From assembly GCA_023362775.1 (NCBI GenBank), contig JALMGJ010000003.1, positions 53,669,416-53,733,415 on the forward strand: DNA of 64,000 bases. Reading direction: 5' to 3'. Positions within the stretch are counted from its first letter, which is position 1; every line of letters starts with the position of its first letter. This DNA comes from Charina bottae (Eukaryota; Chordata; Lepidosauria; Squamata; Charinaidae). The position numbers and the translations under genes were made by a program. Below, one piece after another: positions 44,702 through 56,997 of the stretch. The notes below the pieces were generated by a model. That model was given only the letters and a program-made list of their open reading frames with translations, made no database searches and had not been told where the DNA came from.

Positions 44702-45290
44702 TGTGGCAGGTTGAAGAGCCTGGCTGAAGGAAAGTGGTTGGGTCTGTGCCAAGGTCATGAACCTTTTTTAGGAAAGGCACATGACTCAGCACAAGACCAA
44801 GAGCATGTAGGCAGAAAGGGGGAAATGCTAGAAGGCACCTGTACGGTGTCACGAATATGTTCTGGGTATAGAATACAAAAAGAGCCGGGAAGGGTGGAGC
44901 AAGGGGGCGGGTTGTACTGCAGATGCTGCAGGACATGCTGATGGAGAGGATGTCACCTGGGAAAGGTGGAGTGAAGTGGAGCCTGCAAGTCCAGAGATTC
45001 CAGCCCTGAGATAAAGGGGAGAGACCGGGAAGAAAGTCCTGGAGCCGCTTGTGAACACATGGAGAGACCAGGAGGATGGGCTGTGTTGTGTCCAAGGAGA
45101 TTCAGATACTGGACAGTGGAACTTTGTGAGTTAAAGGCTTTGCCTGGCAGCAAAACAGCCGGGAGGAACTCACAGACTTTCTGTTATCAGCCATTGAGAT
45201 GAGGAGGGGAAGAAGAAGCCAAAATAAAGCACAAGTGGAAAGTGAGGGAAAGGGACTTGAGAGGGAGGATATTAAGTAGGTTATTTCTTA

Positions 45291-45346
<56 letters not shown>

Positions 45347-45488
45347 CTGAACATGCTAGGTTTTGTAAATTGTCACTTGTATATAATATTAGTTCACGCT
45401 AGTTTATTAGCATAAGTATCTTAGTGTCCAGAATGTGCTGCCTGTATTTGTGTCTGTATCAGCTCCTAGCCTGACCCATCCTCTGACA
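44702..45488 (+). mobile_element. LTR-like repeat (possible solo LTR)
   Basis: Starts TGTGGCAGG and ends CTCTGACA (TG ... CA). Flanking GAGCT / GTGCT agree at 4 of 5. It has AATAAA at 45223-45228 and an internal (TA)n run at 45293-45342. It pairs in inverted orientation with 4648-5532. No coding region. Confidence 0.5.
45293..45342. repeat. (TA)n microsatellite
   Basis: About 25 TA units inside the LTR-like repeat 44702-45488. Confidence 0.9.
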
Positions 45489-45554
45489 GTGCTGTTAATT
45501 CCTGAGGTGGCTTTTCACTGAACAACTAATACATCTACCCATCCCATCAGGTCC

Positions 45555-45945
45555 AGCAGATGGGGCATGTTACGGGCCCCGTCTGCTTAGGAGTTTCATC
45601 TGATGGGTCCCAGGAGGAGAGCCTTTTCTGCCGTGACACTCGCCCTTTGGAACATCCTCCCCCCGAGATGAGGTTGGCCCTGACCCTTGTGGCCTTCTGG
45701 AAAGCCCTCAAAAATTTTTTTCATCAGGCCTGGGGATCCCATGGAAATATGGAGCCTGCAAAATGGCTGTATTGTGTTTTAAAATTTTGATTGCACTGTC
45801 CTGTGTTTTATGTTTATAGCTTTTAATTGTTTTGTTGTAATACTTGTAATTGTTTTGATAGTTTTCTGCTTTTGCTGTTTTAATTGTACGAGCTGCCCAT
45901 AGTCACATATGTGAGATGGGCAGCTATATAAATTCAACAATATTT
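45555..45945 (+). mobile_element. CR1 LINE 3' end
   Basis: CCCAGGAGGAGAGCCTTTTC, CGCCCTTTGGAACATCC, CTTCTGGAAAGCCCTCAAAA and GCTGCCCATAGTCACATATG ... GATGGGCAGCTATATAAATTC follow the usual CR1 3' end. Confidence 0.7.
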
Positions 45946-46001
45946 AAGCAGTGATAGCACCATAACAGTCAAAATGATACAAAGATGCTTAACTTGGGAA
46001 T

Positions 46002-46047
46002 TACATCTCTCTCCCTCTCCCTCCCCCTCTCCCTCTCCCTCTCCCCT
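46002..46047. repeat. (CTCCCT)n microsatellite
   Basis: CTCTCCCTCTCCCTCCCCCT and similar units, interrupted. Confidence 0.85.
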
Positions 46048-46059
46048 GGGTCTATGCTA

Positions 46060-47020
46060 TGTAGTATATCAGGTAGAAAGGGTTTTCCAGCTCTTTTGGT
46101 CTTGGGCGATTGTTTCGGCGTCTTTCCATGTGATATGCAATGCCTTTAGGTCTTCTATCAGCATTCTTCGCCATGTTATTCGAGGGCATCCTCGTTGTCA
46201 TTTAGCGTTAGGAGGGATCCAACTCATTGCCACTTTAGGGATCCGATTGTTCTCCATGCGGAAGATGTGGCCAGCCAGTTGAAGTCTTTTACATGCAACG
46301 ATGTTATGGAGTTTACATGAGTTGCTCCTACGGAGCACCTCTTCATTTGTGATGTGGTCAAAATATTGAATCTTTAGAATTCGACGGAGGTATCTCTGTT
46401 GAAAGATGTCAAGGCTCTTGTTGATACTTGCTGATGCCTTCCAAGTCTCGCTGGCATAAGTAACTATCGGGATCACGATAGAATTGAACAGATGAAACTT
46501 AATCTTCAATGATATGGACGACGAGGACCAGAACTTATTCATCCTCTGAAAAAGGGCTATCGCCTTCCCAATGCGGCACTTAACGTCCACCTCTGCATCT
46601 CCATTCCGGGTGATCACACTACCCAGATAGGTGAACCTCTCCACTTCTTCTAACTGCTGCAGTCCGAGTACAATTCCCCATGCTCGGTCCGTGGAGCTCA
46701 CATGCATGATCTTCGATTTTTCGGCGCTTAACCTAAGGCCCACTTTATTTGCCTCATCTTCCAAGACAGTTGTGGCATGTTGTAATTTTAGTTCATCTTC
46801 CTTAAGTAAGGCGATATTGTCAGCGAAATCCAAGTCGCCAAGGTGACTTCGATCATTCCAATAGATGCCTGTCCCAGTGCGTACTTCAGCTCGCCGCATG
46901 ACATAATAAAGGGCCACAAGGAAGAGAAGTGGAGACAGGATACAACCTTGTCTGACCCCAGTGGTAATCTCAAAAAAGTCCGTATGGCCTTTCTCAGTCT
47001 TAACACAGCAGCTTGATAGC
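46060..47020 (-). pseudogene. Non-LTR reverse transcriptase fragment (RTE-like or R4-like)
   Basis: On the minus strand, about 240 codons (46198-46917) hold LDFADNIALL (the YxDD box, degraded to FADN), the ERFTYLGSVITRNG block, RIGKAIALFQRMNKFW, and the C-terminal YLRRILKIQYFDHITNEEV / LQLAGHIFRM pattern. Upstream, GVRQGCILSPLLF-like codons can be traced at 46920-46965. Its clade differs from the intact RTE. The FADN box implies an inactive RT. Confidence 0.7.
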
Positions 47021-47021
47021 T

Positions 47022-47215
47022 GGTGTGTGTGTGTGTGTATGTGTATGTGTGTGTGTGTGTGTGTGTATATAATATTTTATATAATATTTTATATAATAAA
47101 ATATATAATATAATTATATATATAATATATATATTATATTTATAATATAAATAATATAAATTTATATATTTATATATAATATAAATATATTTATAATATA
47201 TAATTTTATTAAAGA
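47022..47215. repeat. (GT)n followed by AT-rich palindromic tract
   Basis: GT repeats at 47022-47066, then about 150 bp of almost pure A/T (TATATAATATTTTATATAAT and variants) able to fold into cruciforms. It marks the junction between the RT fragment and the L1 remnant. Confidence 0.85.
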
Positions 47216-49640
47216 TTTTTTTAACTAATACAGACAATATAAAGTAAGAAAGGAATCAAAGAGAAAGCTAAAAGTGCAAGAAATTGGGGAAAGTAAAAGA
47301 AAAATAGAAAGGAAATAAAAAAGATATAAAGAAGTGGCTTCCGATCTTCTTTACAGCAGTTATAAGTACAATTATAAATTTACCTTGTATCTCTGTGGTT
47401 ACAACATAACTCTCTTCTTTCTATAATCTAACCTGTCTAATCATTAAAACCAGAAATCATAAGTTCATTTTTTTCTGTGTTATGCAAAATGTCCATAAAG
47501 GGTTTCCAGTCAGCAATAAATAAATAATAATAAACCGACCAGAGTCCCCTATTCGGGGAGATGGGCGGGGATAAATTTAAATAATAAATAAATAAATAAA
47601 TAAATGTAGATATTGTCTTTTCTCTGATCAAGGAAGTCAATTTAGCCATCTCAGCAAGTTCCATCATCTGCACCAACCATTTCTCCATTGTGGGTAGTGC
47701 CAACTCTTTCCATCTTTGTGCATACAATAACCTCGCTGCAGTTATCATGTAAAAAAACAAAGTTCCATGACTTTTTTTCCAACTGTTTGTCCATCAATTC
47801 CAAAAGAAAAACCTCTGGTTTCAACTGAATGTTAATCTTTAAAATCCTCGGAATCAGTGTGTGTTTTTGAATCCAGAATTTTCTAGCTTTTTCATACGTC
47901 CACCAAACATGATAAAATGTCGCTTCTTGTTGTTCACATTACCAACATAAATTTGAAGTGCCTTTATACATTCTAGTCAATTTCTTTGCTGACATATACT
48001 AACGGTACATCATTTTATAAAAATTATCTTTAAGAGTATAAAATAGTGTAAATTTCAGTCTTTTCAACCACATATTTTCCCATTGTTCCATCTGTATGTT
48101 ATAACCAAAATTTTAGTCCACTTTATCATACATTCTTTCACTACTTCTTCTATTTCAAATTTCAATAAAAGTTTATACATTTTAGCAATTACATGTTCAT
48201 TTGTACACAATTCTATTTCAAACTCAGTCTTACAACTCTTTTGTCTACTTTAAATCTTTCTAATAACTGTAAATAAGAAACCCATTCACAACTATATCTC
48301 TCTGCCACCAGTTGTTCTCTTGATTTTAGTTTACATTCTCCTTGACAAAATTCTAGTATCTCACAATAAGTTAGCCATTTGTGTTTGCCTATTATTTCTT
48401 GTCTATAAAATGTTTCTTGTGCTGAGAGCCACAAATGTGTTTTCGGGCACAACCTGGGTTTATATCTATTCCATATTCTCAATATGGCACGTCTAACATA
48501 ATCCACATTAACCTTGACTTTGTCGTACCACACATACCCATGCAAACCAAATCTCAGATCGCATCCTTCTAACTCCAAGAGCCTTCTATTTCTCTACAGC
48601 ACCCACTCTTTCATTCAAACCAAACAGCAAGTTTCAAAATACAATTTCAAATCAGGTAGACCCAATCCTCCTCTTTCCTTTGCATCTTGTAACACCTGAT
48701 ATTTAACTTGTGGCTTTTTCCCCTGCCACACAAATTTAGATATATCCTTCTGCCACTGTTTAAATGGTGCATTAGTTGTCAAAACAGGTATTGTCTGAAA
48801 CAAAAACATCATTCTAGGCAAGACATTCATTTTTATCACAGAAATTCTCTCCAGCAATGACAGTTGTAGTTTCTCCCATTGTAACATATCTTTTTAAACT
48901 TCATTCCATGTCTTAACATAGTTATTTTGAAATAACATACAGTTCATATTTGTCATAGTGATACCCAGATATTTTACCTTCTCCTCAATCTTAAAACCCG
49001 TTTTATTCATCAATTCTGTTTCATCTTCTATTTTCATATTTTTTGTTAACATCTTCGTCTTCTAATGTTTCAATTCCCTTTAAAGGATCTTCCAGAATCA
49101 ACACAAAGTCATCTGCAAAAGCCCTTAACTTTTAAGTTTCTTTTTTAGTCTTTACTCCAACAATCTTCTCATGTTGTCTTGTATCTCTATTCAGTATTTC
49201 AAGAACCAAAATAAACAAGAAAGGAGTCCCTGTCTTGTTCCTTTTTGTATCTCACAGGGTTTTGTTAGATCTCCATTAAGAATTACTTGTGCTTTCTGCG
49301 AAGTGTAAATTGATCTAACCCATTTTATAAAGTTCTCTCCAAAATTCACATCTTCCAAAACCTTTAACAAGAAAGCCCAGTTCTAATTGTCAAAGGCCTT
49401 CTCTGCATCTAAGAAAATCGATGCGGCTTGTTTTTCATCATGTTGCTTCAAACGTTCCAAAATGCCCAATGCATTTCTAACATTGTCCTTTAACTGTCTT
49501 TTAGGTAAAAACCCACATTGATCCTGGAATTACATATTTCTCAGGTTTGGTTCTGGAGTTTGCCTCTGGATTGACATCACTTTTTGAAGAGTCCGTGTTC
49601 AGGCTTTTTCTGGTAGACTACATTCTTCAGTATAATCAAT
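47216..49640 (-). pseudogene. L1-type LINE ORF2 remnant, several frameshifts
   Basis: Decayed LINE-1 on the minus strand. Recognisable pieces from 5' to 3': an LDAEKAFDN block near 49395-49430, the AFADDFVLILEDPL catalytic box near 49095-49125, and SLLERISVIKMNVLPRMMFLFQTIP with FVWQGKKPQVK and LPDLKLYFETC (48615-48887). A downstream C-terminal frame (48213-48578) includes the WLSAQETFYRQEIIGKHKWLTY-like region. Stops and shifts separate the pieces. A CR1-like tail has inserted at 47517-47605. Confidence 0.75.
47517..47605 (+). mobile_element. CR1-type 3' tail inside the L1 remnant
   Basis: ACCAGAGTCCCC ... GGGGAGATGGGCGGG followed by (AAAT)n, the usual end of sauropsid CR1 LINEs. Nested in L1-derived DNA, so it is younger. 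Confidence 0.65.
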
Positions 49641-50854
49641 CATTGGAGTTGAAGTCATAAAATATGAATTAATCCCATTTATCACAAATAGCACTGATCG
49701 TCCTTTGGTATATGGCTTTGAAATATATCCAGTAGTTAATAAATCAGCATGGTATATATTTTATATTAGGACTGATAACCTTGAGATGCTTAGTCAGGCT
49801 TCATTGTGATGGTAGCTTCTTCCATTTAGTCTGCTATTGTGTTAAAGTGGAAAGTAGAGATCAGCTAGAGTTCAAGGGAGAATGTCAAAAAGCATAAATA
49901 TTTGTTTTAACCTGTGTTATTTTTGCTTATCCAACTGGACCTAACTTACTGCATGGTTTGTAGCATCAGATTCATTGAATCAATGCTGGCATTCAAACTT
50001 AAAAGCCTTTTGTTCATAAGCATCTTCCATGGCCAGGTCCACATGCAGTGCTAAATAATAGAATGATTAATATGTTTCCGACTCAGTGTGACATGATATA
50101 TGTTCCAAGAAAGAAATCAGTTTACAAAAACCTGCAGTACTTATCTAGCCAACAACTACTATAAAATCCAGTGCTTTCTCGTTGCTTTTAGAATTAGTGT
50201 ACCTCTAGTTTGTGCTAATAGTAACTAACATACAAATTAATTCCATTGCCGGGTAGAGACACTTCTTCAAGAGTTGCCAGACAAGTTTTATTGTACAGTT
50301 TTTCTATATACATTTAAGTAAAAGCTGTCAGACAGACCCAACCAGGATTTTAATTAGTTGTATATAATCAGTAATAAGTGTAACTGAAATTAAGGATAAG
50401 GAAATTCCTTATGTTGTATTGTTACTTGCTACACACATTTCATCATTTGGTTTGTAAGAGGCTTTTCTATCCTAAGGCTTCTGAATTTGGCATTGAATTA
50501 GCAGCACCTTCTCAAAACCCTGCTTTCAGACTTAAGGATCTTCAAATTTATTCCTTACAGCTCTACCTCTATTTATTGCTGTCATGAAGCACTTTAGTAT
50601 GGATAACCTAATGTGGTCTTGAATCATCACACCAAAGAATGTCTACTCCTGCTAAGGCAAATAAACTAATGGTTTATGCTTAAGAGATGAATTTGTGTGT
50701 TATCTCCATCAAGACCAACTACATGTTCTGCAAGAATATATCATTTGGACCATTGATTGATGTCAGAAAGTTCTACCTTGTGAAAACTGAACAATCAAAA
50801 CTCTTTGTTTGCAATGCAGGTGAAGTAGAGACTTATATAAATTGAGCTTGACTA
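49641..50854. other. Intronic DNA, nothing recognised
   Basis: No coding or repeat signature. Also unassigned: 40638-41154, 51246-52221, 52731-53085, 53662-54179, 54801-55955, 58001-59968, 60214-61030, 61311-62182 and 63226-64000. Confidence 0.5.
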
Positions 50855-51005
50855 ATTTTCTTGGCAGAAGTAGTTTGCCATTGCTTTCTTACAGGATTTT
50901 TTTAAACTAGTGTGTTAAAAGGACTAACCAGGTCCAACACTGCTTAGCTTCGGGGGAATTGGCCAAGGTTGGCTTGATACTGTATCCTATGTATTATTGA
51001 ACTGC
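50855..51005 (-). mobile_element. 5S-rRNA-derived SINE remnant, minus strand
   Basis: TTCTTGGCAGAAGTAGTTTG (tail) precedes GACTAACCAGGTCCAACACTGCTTAGCTTC (5S-like, reversed). Confidence 0.5.
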
Positions 51006-51155
51006 AGCAACCTATTTACATTTAGTTTTATGTTCCATTCATTACTATGCTAAAAATGCATCCTTATTTACTTTTGTACTTAGCTGAGCAGTGGAAAACA
51101 CTGAAAAAAGTTCCTGCTTCATCATATTTGCTTTTTTTTCAACTAGAGAAAATGG

Positions 51156-51157
<2 letters not shown>

Positions 51158-51220
<63 letters not shown>

Positions 51221-51245
51221 ACAGGACAGGACAGGACAGGACAGT
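51158..51245. repeat. (GA)n followed by (GGACA)n
   Basis: About 28 GA units, then GGGAGGACAGGACAGGACAGG pentamers. Confidence 0.9.
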
Positions 51246-52221
51246 ATAAAATAATAGGTAGCTGGTATTTTCTTACTACATAAGTTGTTTCTTAAAACCT
51301 TTTTTAGTTTTGCAGTAGACTAATCGCGCTCCATCCCTGCTTAAGTGTTCTGGGATGTTTTCAAAGCAGGCAGAAAACAACCCAGAAAAGGCCTGAGAAA
51401 TGCATACACTTAGATCCCATAGCCAGGACTTGGATGATGGCCATTTACATTTCTTGTCTACGCTCTCTTTCTTTGTCCAAATCCCTCAATTCAAAAAGCC
51501 CAAGGCGAGATGAGATTTTTTCCACCCAGCTTTGCAAATAAAGAACAGCTCCCAATTCTCTGGGACGTGCCAGATTGCTTTAGTAATCAATACGTTTTTC
51601 CATTAACTTTTGAGAGTCAGTCATCCATGGACCAGATCAAGTTATTTCTACTTTGAGCGCTTATCCTTTTTCTTTTAAGATCAAGTTTCCTTGAGGGCTT
51701 AGACTCCACTGACTTTTCTTCTTGGATGCTAACATCTCAGATGATTATTTGCTTGAGTAAAAGGAGAACTAATTAAGTTGGTGGAACAGATGTTCTGGGA
51801 ACCTGCCCTGTGGTGCAGCTGAATGTTTTGGGCTACGGAGACATCCTCCGGGGTATGTTTGGCTTCTTCCCCTGCTGAATGCAGCAGAATTGCAGCCTGG
51901 TAAACAAATAGGCTTACCCCTATAGCAGCATTTTAAAAGGTGTTTGTGTACGTTAAAAGTTCCTTTGAAACCAGGCCAGCGAGCATCTGCTGCGTTGTGC
52001 TTTTTCAGGGCTGGGGTACTGCCTCAGCACTTAGTTAAATGTTTGGCTGGGCTGGAGGGGGGGAAGCAGAGTGGGGGGGAGACATGCAGTCTTTGTTTGT
52101 GTCTCTGTAGTATTGGGATTCAACTGATAGTAGGCAAGCAGAGCTGCAATTTTGCACTCTCCAGCTGTGATTTTGCACTCTCTGTCTCTTGCTTTAAACC
52201 AAGAGCTTCTTAACAGACATT

Positions 52222-52730
52222 GTAGGAGGAGAGCTATGTTAGTCTATGGTGGCTAAAAATCAGGAGTCGGGTAGCACAGGGCTTTCCAAACTTTTCCCGT
52301 TGGCAGCACACCAACGGCAGCTCGCGAAAACCTGGAAGTGCCGTGGTGGCAGTGTGCAAAACCCGGAAGCTCTGCCACGGCGGCACTTCCGGGTTTTTGT
52401 GCGCCGCCACTCTGGCGGCACTTTCAAGTTTTCGCGCACTGTGGCGTCGTCGTCCTGGTGTGTCGCGCTAAAACCTGGAAGCACTGATGGCCCACCGCCG
52501 CGCATGCTACCATGCGTGGCGGCGGGCCATCAGTGCTTCCGGGTTTTAGTGCGACACATCTGGGCCCCGCAGGCGACAGAATACTGGGTCGCGACACAGA
52601 GTTTGGAAAGCTACGTGGTAGCACCTTTTCCGACTAACAGATTTTATTAAAAGGCAAAAGCTTTTGAAATTTTTATTAAAATGTATTAGTCGGAAAAGGT
52701 ACTACCAGAATCCTGATTTTTAAACCAAGG
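52222..52730. mobile_element. Fold-back repeat (possibly PLE-like), split by a hAT insertion
   Basis: The left part (52240-52276, AAAAATCAGGAGTC then GGTAGCA) and 52616-52665 (ACCTTTTCCGACTAACA ... AAAAGC) are mirrored by 52670-52722. The result is a hairpin with arms of 50-70 bp and its centre near AAAAGCTTTTGA. A hAT MITE (52277-52615) sits in the left arm with a 7/8 TSD. The sequence resembles a dispersed amniote repeat that I associate with PLE-type ends; that link is uncertain. Confidence 0.5.
52277..52615. mobile_element. GC-rich hAT MITE nested in a fold-back repeat
   Basis: TSD GGGTAGCA / TGGTAGCA (52269-52276, 52616-52623; 7 of 8 match). The inside has long hairpins, including a ~40-bp inverted pair at 52470-52555. 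Confidence 0.85.
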
Positions 52731-53085
52731 GTACTTTGATTTGCCCCTCGGGGAGGCAGGAATTCAGTAGAATTACATTTATATTCTACTCTGTTTTACC
52801 TTACTATGAAAAGGAAAGGAGAAAAAACAGGAATGTAAAATCAAAGGGAAATGTGTATAATAGAGTCCTGAAATAAAACAAAGAAATATTGTGAATTTGG
52901 GCATCTGTTCTGATAATATGGCAGGTTTCCTCTCTTAATGTCTTATGCCTCTTGTTTTTCGGACATATTCTTTGGAATTTGAAATGTATCAGCACATGGT
53001 ATAATTATTTTAACTACATGTTGTTGACACAGATACACATCTGTGAATAACATAGATAAAATATGTTGAAATGCTGAAAATAATA

Positions 53086-53192
53086 ACATTATTATTATTT
53101 ATTCATCCAACAAATATCACACTCTTTATACTGCATATTTTCCAATGATTCAGGCATTATTATTATTATCATCATCATCATTATTATTTTGG
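53086..53192. repeat. Interrupted (ATT/ATC)n repeats
   Basis: Two short ATT/ATC runs, at 53086-53100 and 53155-53190. Confidence 0.75.
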
Positions 53193-53320
53193 CAAAAAAG
53201 ATTGTCCTGCTTGGATTTATACCACTTAGTAACATAGTTGAGACCTAGGGAATTCCTCTGCCCCCTTCTTTTGTTCTGAGTAAGTAATCTTTGGAGAAGA
53301 ATTTCCTTATCTGACCATTA

Positions 53321-53651
53321 GTAAAGGTAAAGGTTCCCCCCGCACATTTGTGCAGTCGTGTCCGACTCTAGGGGCCGGTGCTCATCTCCGTTTGTTAGCT
53401 GAAGAGCCAGCGTTGTCCAAAGACACTTCCACGGTCATGTGGCCGGCATGACGCGCGCGGAACGCTGTTACCTACCCACCAAAGTGGTACCTATTCATCT
53501 ACTTGCATTTGCATGCTTTCGAATTGCTAGGTTGGCAAGAGCTGGGGCGAGTGCAGGAGCTCACTCCGTCACACGGGGCTAGGGATTTGAACCTCCGAAC
53601 TTGCGATCTTCCGATTGACAAGCCTGGCATCTTACCTGCTGAGCCACCACG
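53321..53651 (-). mobile_element. Sauria-type SINE, minus strand, with 10-bp TSD
   Basis: Reverse complement of the same family, tail first (AAAGGTAAAGGTTCCCCC). TSD CTGACCATTA at 53311-53320 and 53652-53661. Confidence 0.92.
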
Positions 53652-54179
53652 CTGACCATTACAACCACTGAAATTGTATGGCAAATTGTGATGTGATTTT
53701 CCACGTTTCCTTCCCTGACGAGAAGCCCAACAGCCCTGGCCGCCCCCAGTGGAAGGAAGACAGATGACATTATCACATGGTGCCCTGTGGCTGTTGGTTG
53801 ATGTTTTAAGTGCAAAAACTTTTTATCTGCTTTATTTACATTGATGTAAATAATGCAAGTGTTTTTATGTCAACAAGGGAGAAAATTAACCAAGCGTTTC
53901 CCTGAGCTTGTTTATGGGTGATACAGTTCTGTCATGCTGAGTGTTACTTCTAGACACATGTACTGGCTGCATTCAGGAATGAACCTATGAGAGTTTTGGA
54001 CATCTGTGCTCTCCCCTCTCCCCTTCCTTTGGGGTTTTGAAAAGTTCCACTACTGTTTTAGGTTAGTTGCAGCTTGTTCTAACATCTGAACCTCAAATTA
54101 CCATGAACCTAAGAATAGCCCTGCTAGTTACCCATGGTAGCCAACCAAAGGTCCCTCCAGTGTTTGCAGGGAAGGGATG

Positions 54180-54480
54180 GCAGTCCCGCTAATCTCCCAC
54201 CATTGTTCCCCTGCAACTGGTATTAGAGGCATCATGCCTCCAACCCAGAGGTAATATTGAGGTTTATGGCTCGTTGTCGCCCTTGAAAGACTTGCCCTCC
54301 ATATATTTATTTAATCACAATTTAAAGCCATCCAAGGTAGTGACCATCCACACAGCTTGGGGTAATGAATTCCACAGTTCAGTTATGTGCTGTTGGAAGA
54401 AGTGTTTTTGTGTGTGTGTGTGTGTTTCAAATCTCCTTCTGGTGGTAAATTTTAACACTGCTTTAATGAAACAAGCTAAC
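54180..54480 (-). mobile_element. CR1/L2-like LINE fragment, minus strand
   Basis: TTTAAAGCCATCCAAGGTAG, GGGGTAATGAATTCCACAG and GTTGGAAGAAGTGTTT resemble reversed CR1 3' sequence. (GT)n at 54411-54424. Confidence 0.5.
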
Positions 54481-54579
54481 TTTAAACTTTAAAGATGTTT
54501 GAAGCTGGTTTGTTTTGAAGCAATCACAATGAAGATTCAACTATGTAAGATTTATCCAAGATTAGTAAAAAATAGTGGT

Positions 54580-54800
54580 TGGCAAACATCTAGCTGGCCT
54601 TAGCAGATGTTGAAAAGCTAAGCAAAATTGGATAGGATACCATCAGGAATTCCCAGGGCTATAGGCTAGACTGGAAAGTCAAAACAAAAAATCCCAGAAA
54701 AAGGCAACAGCAAACCACTTCCATTTTGTTTCCAAAAGAACTACATGGACCTGCTTACATGGTCACTAAGAATCAAGATGAACCTGAAAAGGTCTTTTTA
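54580..54800 (+). mobile_element. 5S-rRNA-derived SINE remnant
   Basis: GAAAAGCTAAGCAAAATTGG, a GATACCATCAGGAATTCCCAGGG block and a tail AGGCAACAGCAAACCACTTCC. The same family as 38500-38690. Confidence 0.55.
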
Positions 54801-55963
54801 ATAAAAGTGGACTTAGAAGGTTAAGCTTTTTCTTCTAGCATGTGTACTCAGTCCAGTCTGAAGCTTTGTCCCATAAGTAGCATGATGTTTCAAAACATGT
54901 GACTATATTTCGCAAAATAAGACTTTTTGCCCATTCCTAATAAAGAGGAAGATGATCTTATGATCTGACTTCAGACATAAATCAAAGCAGCACTTCAGAC
55001 AGCACAACCACTGTCTATGTTGTGATGACATCTCAGAATAATCAGACTGCATACAACTTACATATCTTACTGTGTCAGCAGCAGTAAGATTTCCACGGAG
55101 GAAATTATTTTCACAGTCCTATTCAAACTCTATGTTAGATAACTTTAACTGTATGAAAGATAAATGGAAGGTATTTTGGGTCTGTCTTCAGTCATACTCC
55201 TTTTGTGTCTTATTTAAAACAAGAAAAAGTATTATATGCCTAGTTCACCCAAGATGCCTCTGTTAAGTTGTTGTAAAAGTGAGCTTATTTCCATTCTCTG
55301 TCATTTCTTCATATTAAAAAGTGCACTCTGGTTCTTACCTGCTGTATTGGTGTATATAAGGAATTCTCAGTCAGGGTCTTGACTGAGTTGCACATTTTCT
55401 TCACTAATATCTCCTGCTTTTACCCAATGATGAGGAAGGAGCAGTGTCAAATGGCTCCATTTAGGAACCTATTCCGTGATGCTGGGAATTCTGGGAGTTG
55501 CGATTCTAACATCTGGAAAGTACCAGATTGAGGAAGGCTTCCATAAATTGTTATTGCTAAGAGCTAGGTAACTACTGGGGACAAATGAGGAGCATGGCTA
55601 TTGTTTTCATACCATGGTTGTGAGATTCTAAAAAGACTGTGGCATCTCTTTGTCAGAAACACAATGTTGGATTAAATTATCCATTGGTTGGATTCACACA
55701 TTAAACTAAATCAGAATGTAATCAGCTTGGTCTGATTTAGATGTCTCATGAACTTAGTATAAGCCATGGCTTATGACTTAATATAGTGTGTGCCAATTTA
55801 TAGGCTAATCTGGAAAGGTAGCTGTTACCAGAGATGCTCATAAGTTTAGCATCTTTAGACAGAACCAATTTTGGAACATTACAATCTACTGGAGCTTTAG
55901 GAAGCCCCAAGCTTGATACAAAGTTTCTAGAATGACATAGCTACAATATATTAGGCCTAGACC

Positions 55964-56186
55964 AGTGCTTTCCAAAGTCCCACCGTTGGCGACACACCAA
56001 CAGTGGCGCGTGTGGCGGCAGCGGTGCGGTGGCCTCGTGTTTCGCGCTAAAACCCAGAAGCGCTGATGGTGCGCCGCTGCCGCTGCACACACCACCACCA
56101 TCACTGCGCGCGCCGCTACAGGGGCGGCGGCGACGCGCCATCAGCACTTCTGGGTTTTGTCGCGACACACAGTTTGGAAAGCTATG
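55964..56186. mobile_element. GC-rich hAT MITE with perfect 8-bp TSD
   Basis: TSD GCCTAGAC at 55956-55963 and 56187-56194. Ends CAGTGCTTTCCAAAG and GTTTGGAAAGCTATG. Confidence 0.88.
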
Positions 56187-56305
56187 GCCTAGACTGAATG
56201 AGGTAACTGGAGACTAATATAATAAATGCTTCATTCATAAATACATCTTCTGTACAGTGATTTTCCCTGTTAGTGAGAAGACTAGGCTACAGTGCTGTTT
56301 TAAAT

Positions 56306-56577
56306 AGTAAACACCGCTGTTGGTGTGTCACCGCGGGAAAACCCGGAAGTGCTGCTGTTGCGGCAGGGCGCAAAAACCCGGAAGTGCTGCTGCTGCTTTC
56401 GGTTTTTGCACGCTGCCGTGGCTGCGGTGCTTTCGGATTTTTGCGTGTCGCCGCGGGAAAACCTGGAAGCGCTGATGGCCCGGTGGCACGCCATCAGCGC
56501 TTCCGGGTTTTGACGCGACACATCTGGGCCCCGCAGGCGACACACTTTTGTGTCATGACACAGTTTGGAAAGCTCTG
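56306..56577. mobile_element. GC-rich hAT MITE, left terminus eroded
   Basis: The right end CAGTTTGGAAAGCTCTG is intact. The left terminal repeat is missing; possible TSD TTTTAAAT / TTCTAAAG (6 of 8). It lies only ~120 bp from the copy at 55964-56186. Confidence 0.75.
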
Positions 56578-56997
56578 TTCTAAAGGAATGGATTTACACA
56601 ACATAGGTTGTTTGCTGTGAATATCACAGGAAAAGAAACATGGATTCTTGATACCTGCTAAGAAGGAATGTAACAACTGTGAGGTAAGTTGTTGTCAACT
56701 GGCATAATATACTGTATATAATTATACTTATTTCCTCTTGGTTTCTTGTATAAAATTATCACCACTACAATTAAGTTGGAAAAGTTCATGGACTTTTTTT
56801 TTTTACTTTAGCCCAGCTAAAATAAAAAAAGCTTTAAAAAAGCTAAAGGAGTCCTTTCTGAAAAGAAAGGAAAAATGCTTCTGATTAATAATTCTGAATA
56901 ATACATATTAATAAGAATTCTAAAAATCAATACATTCAGTTCTCATCTTTAGCAGACTTTTTATTTGATGGTTTTATTGTGCCTTCTAAGGAAGCTC

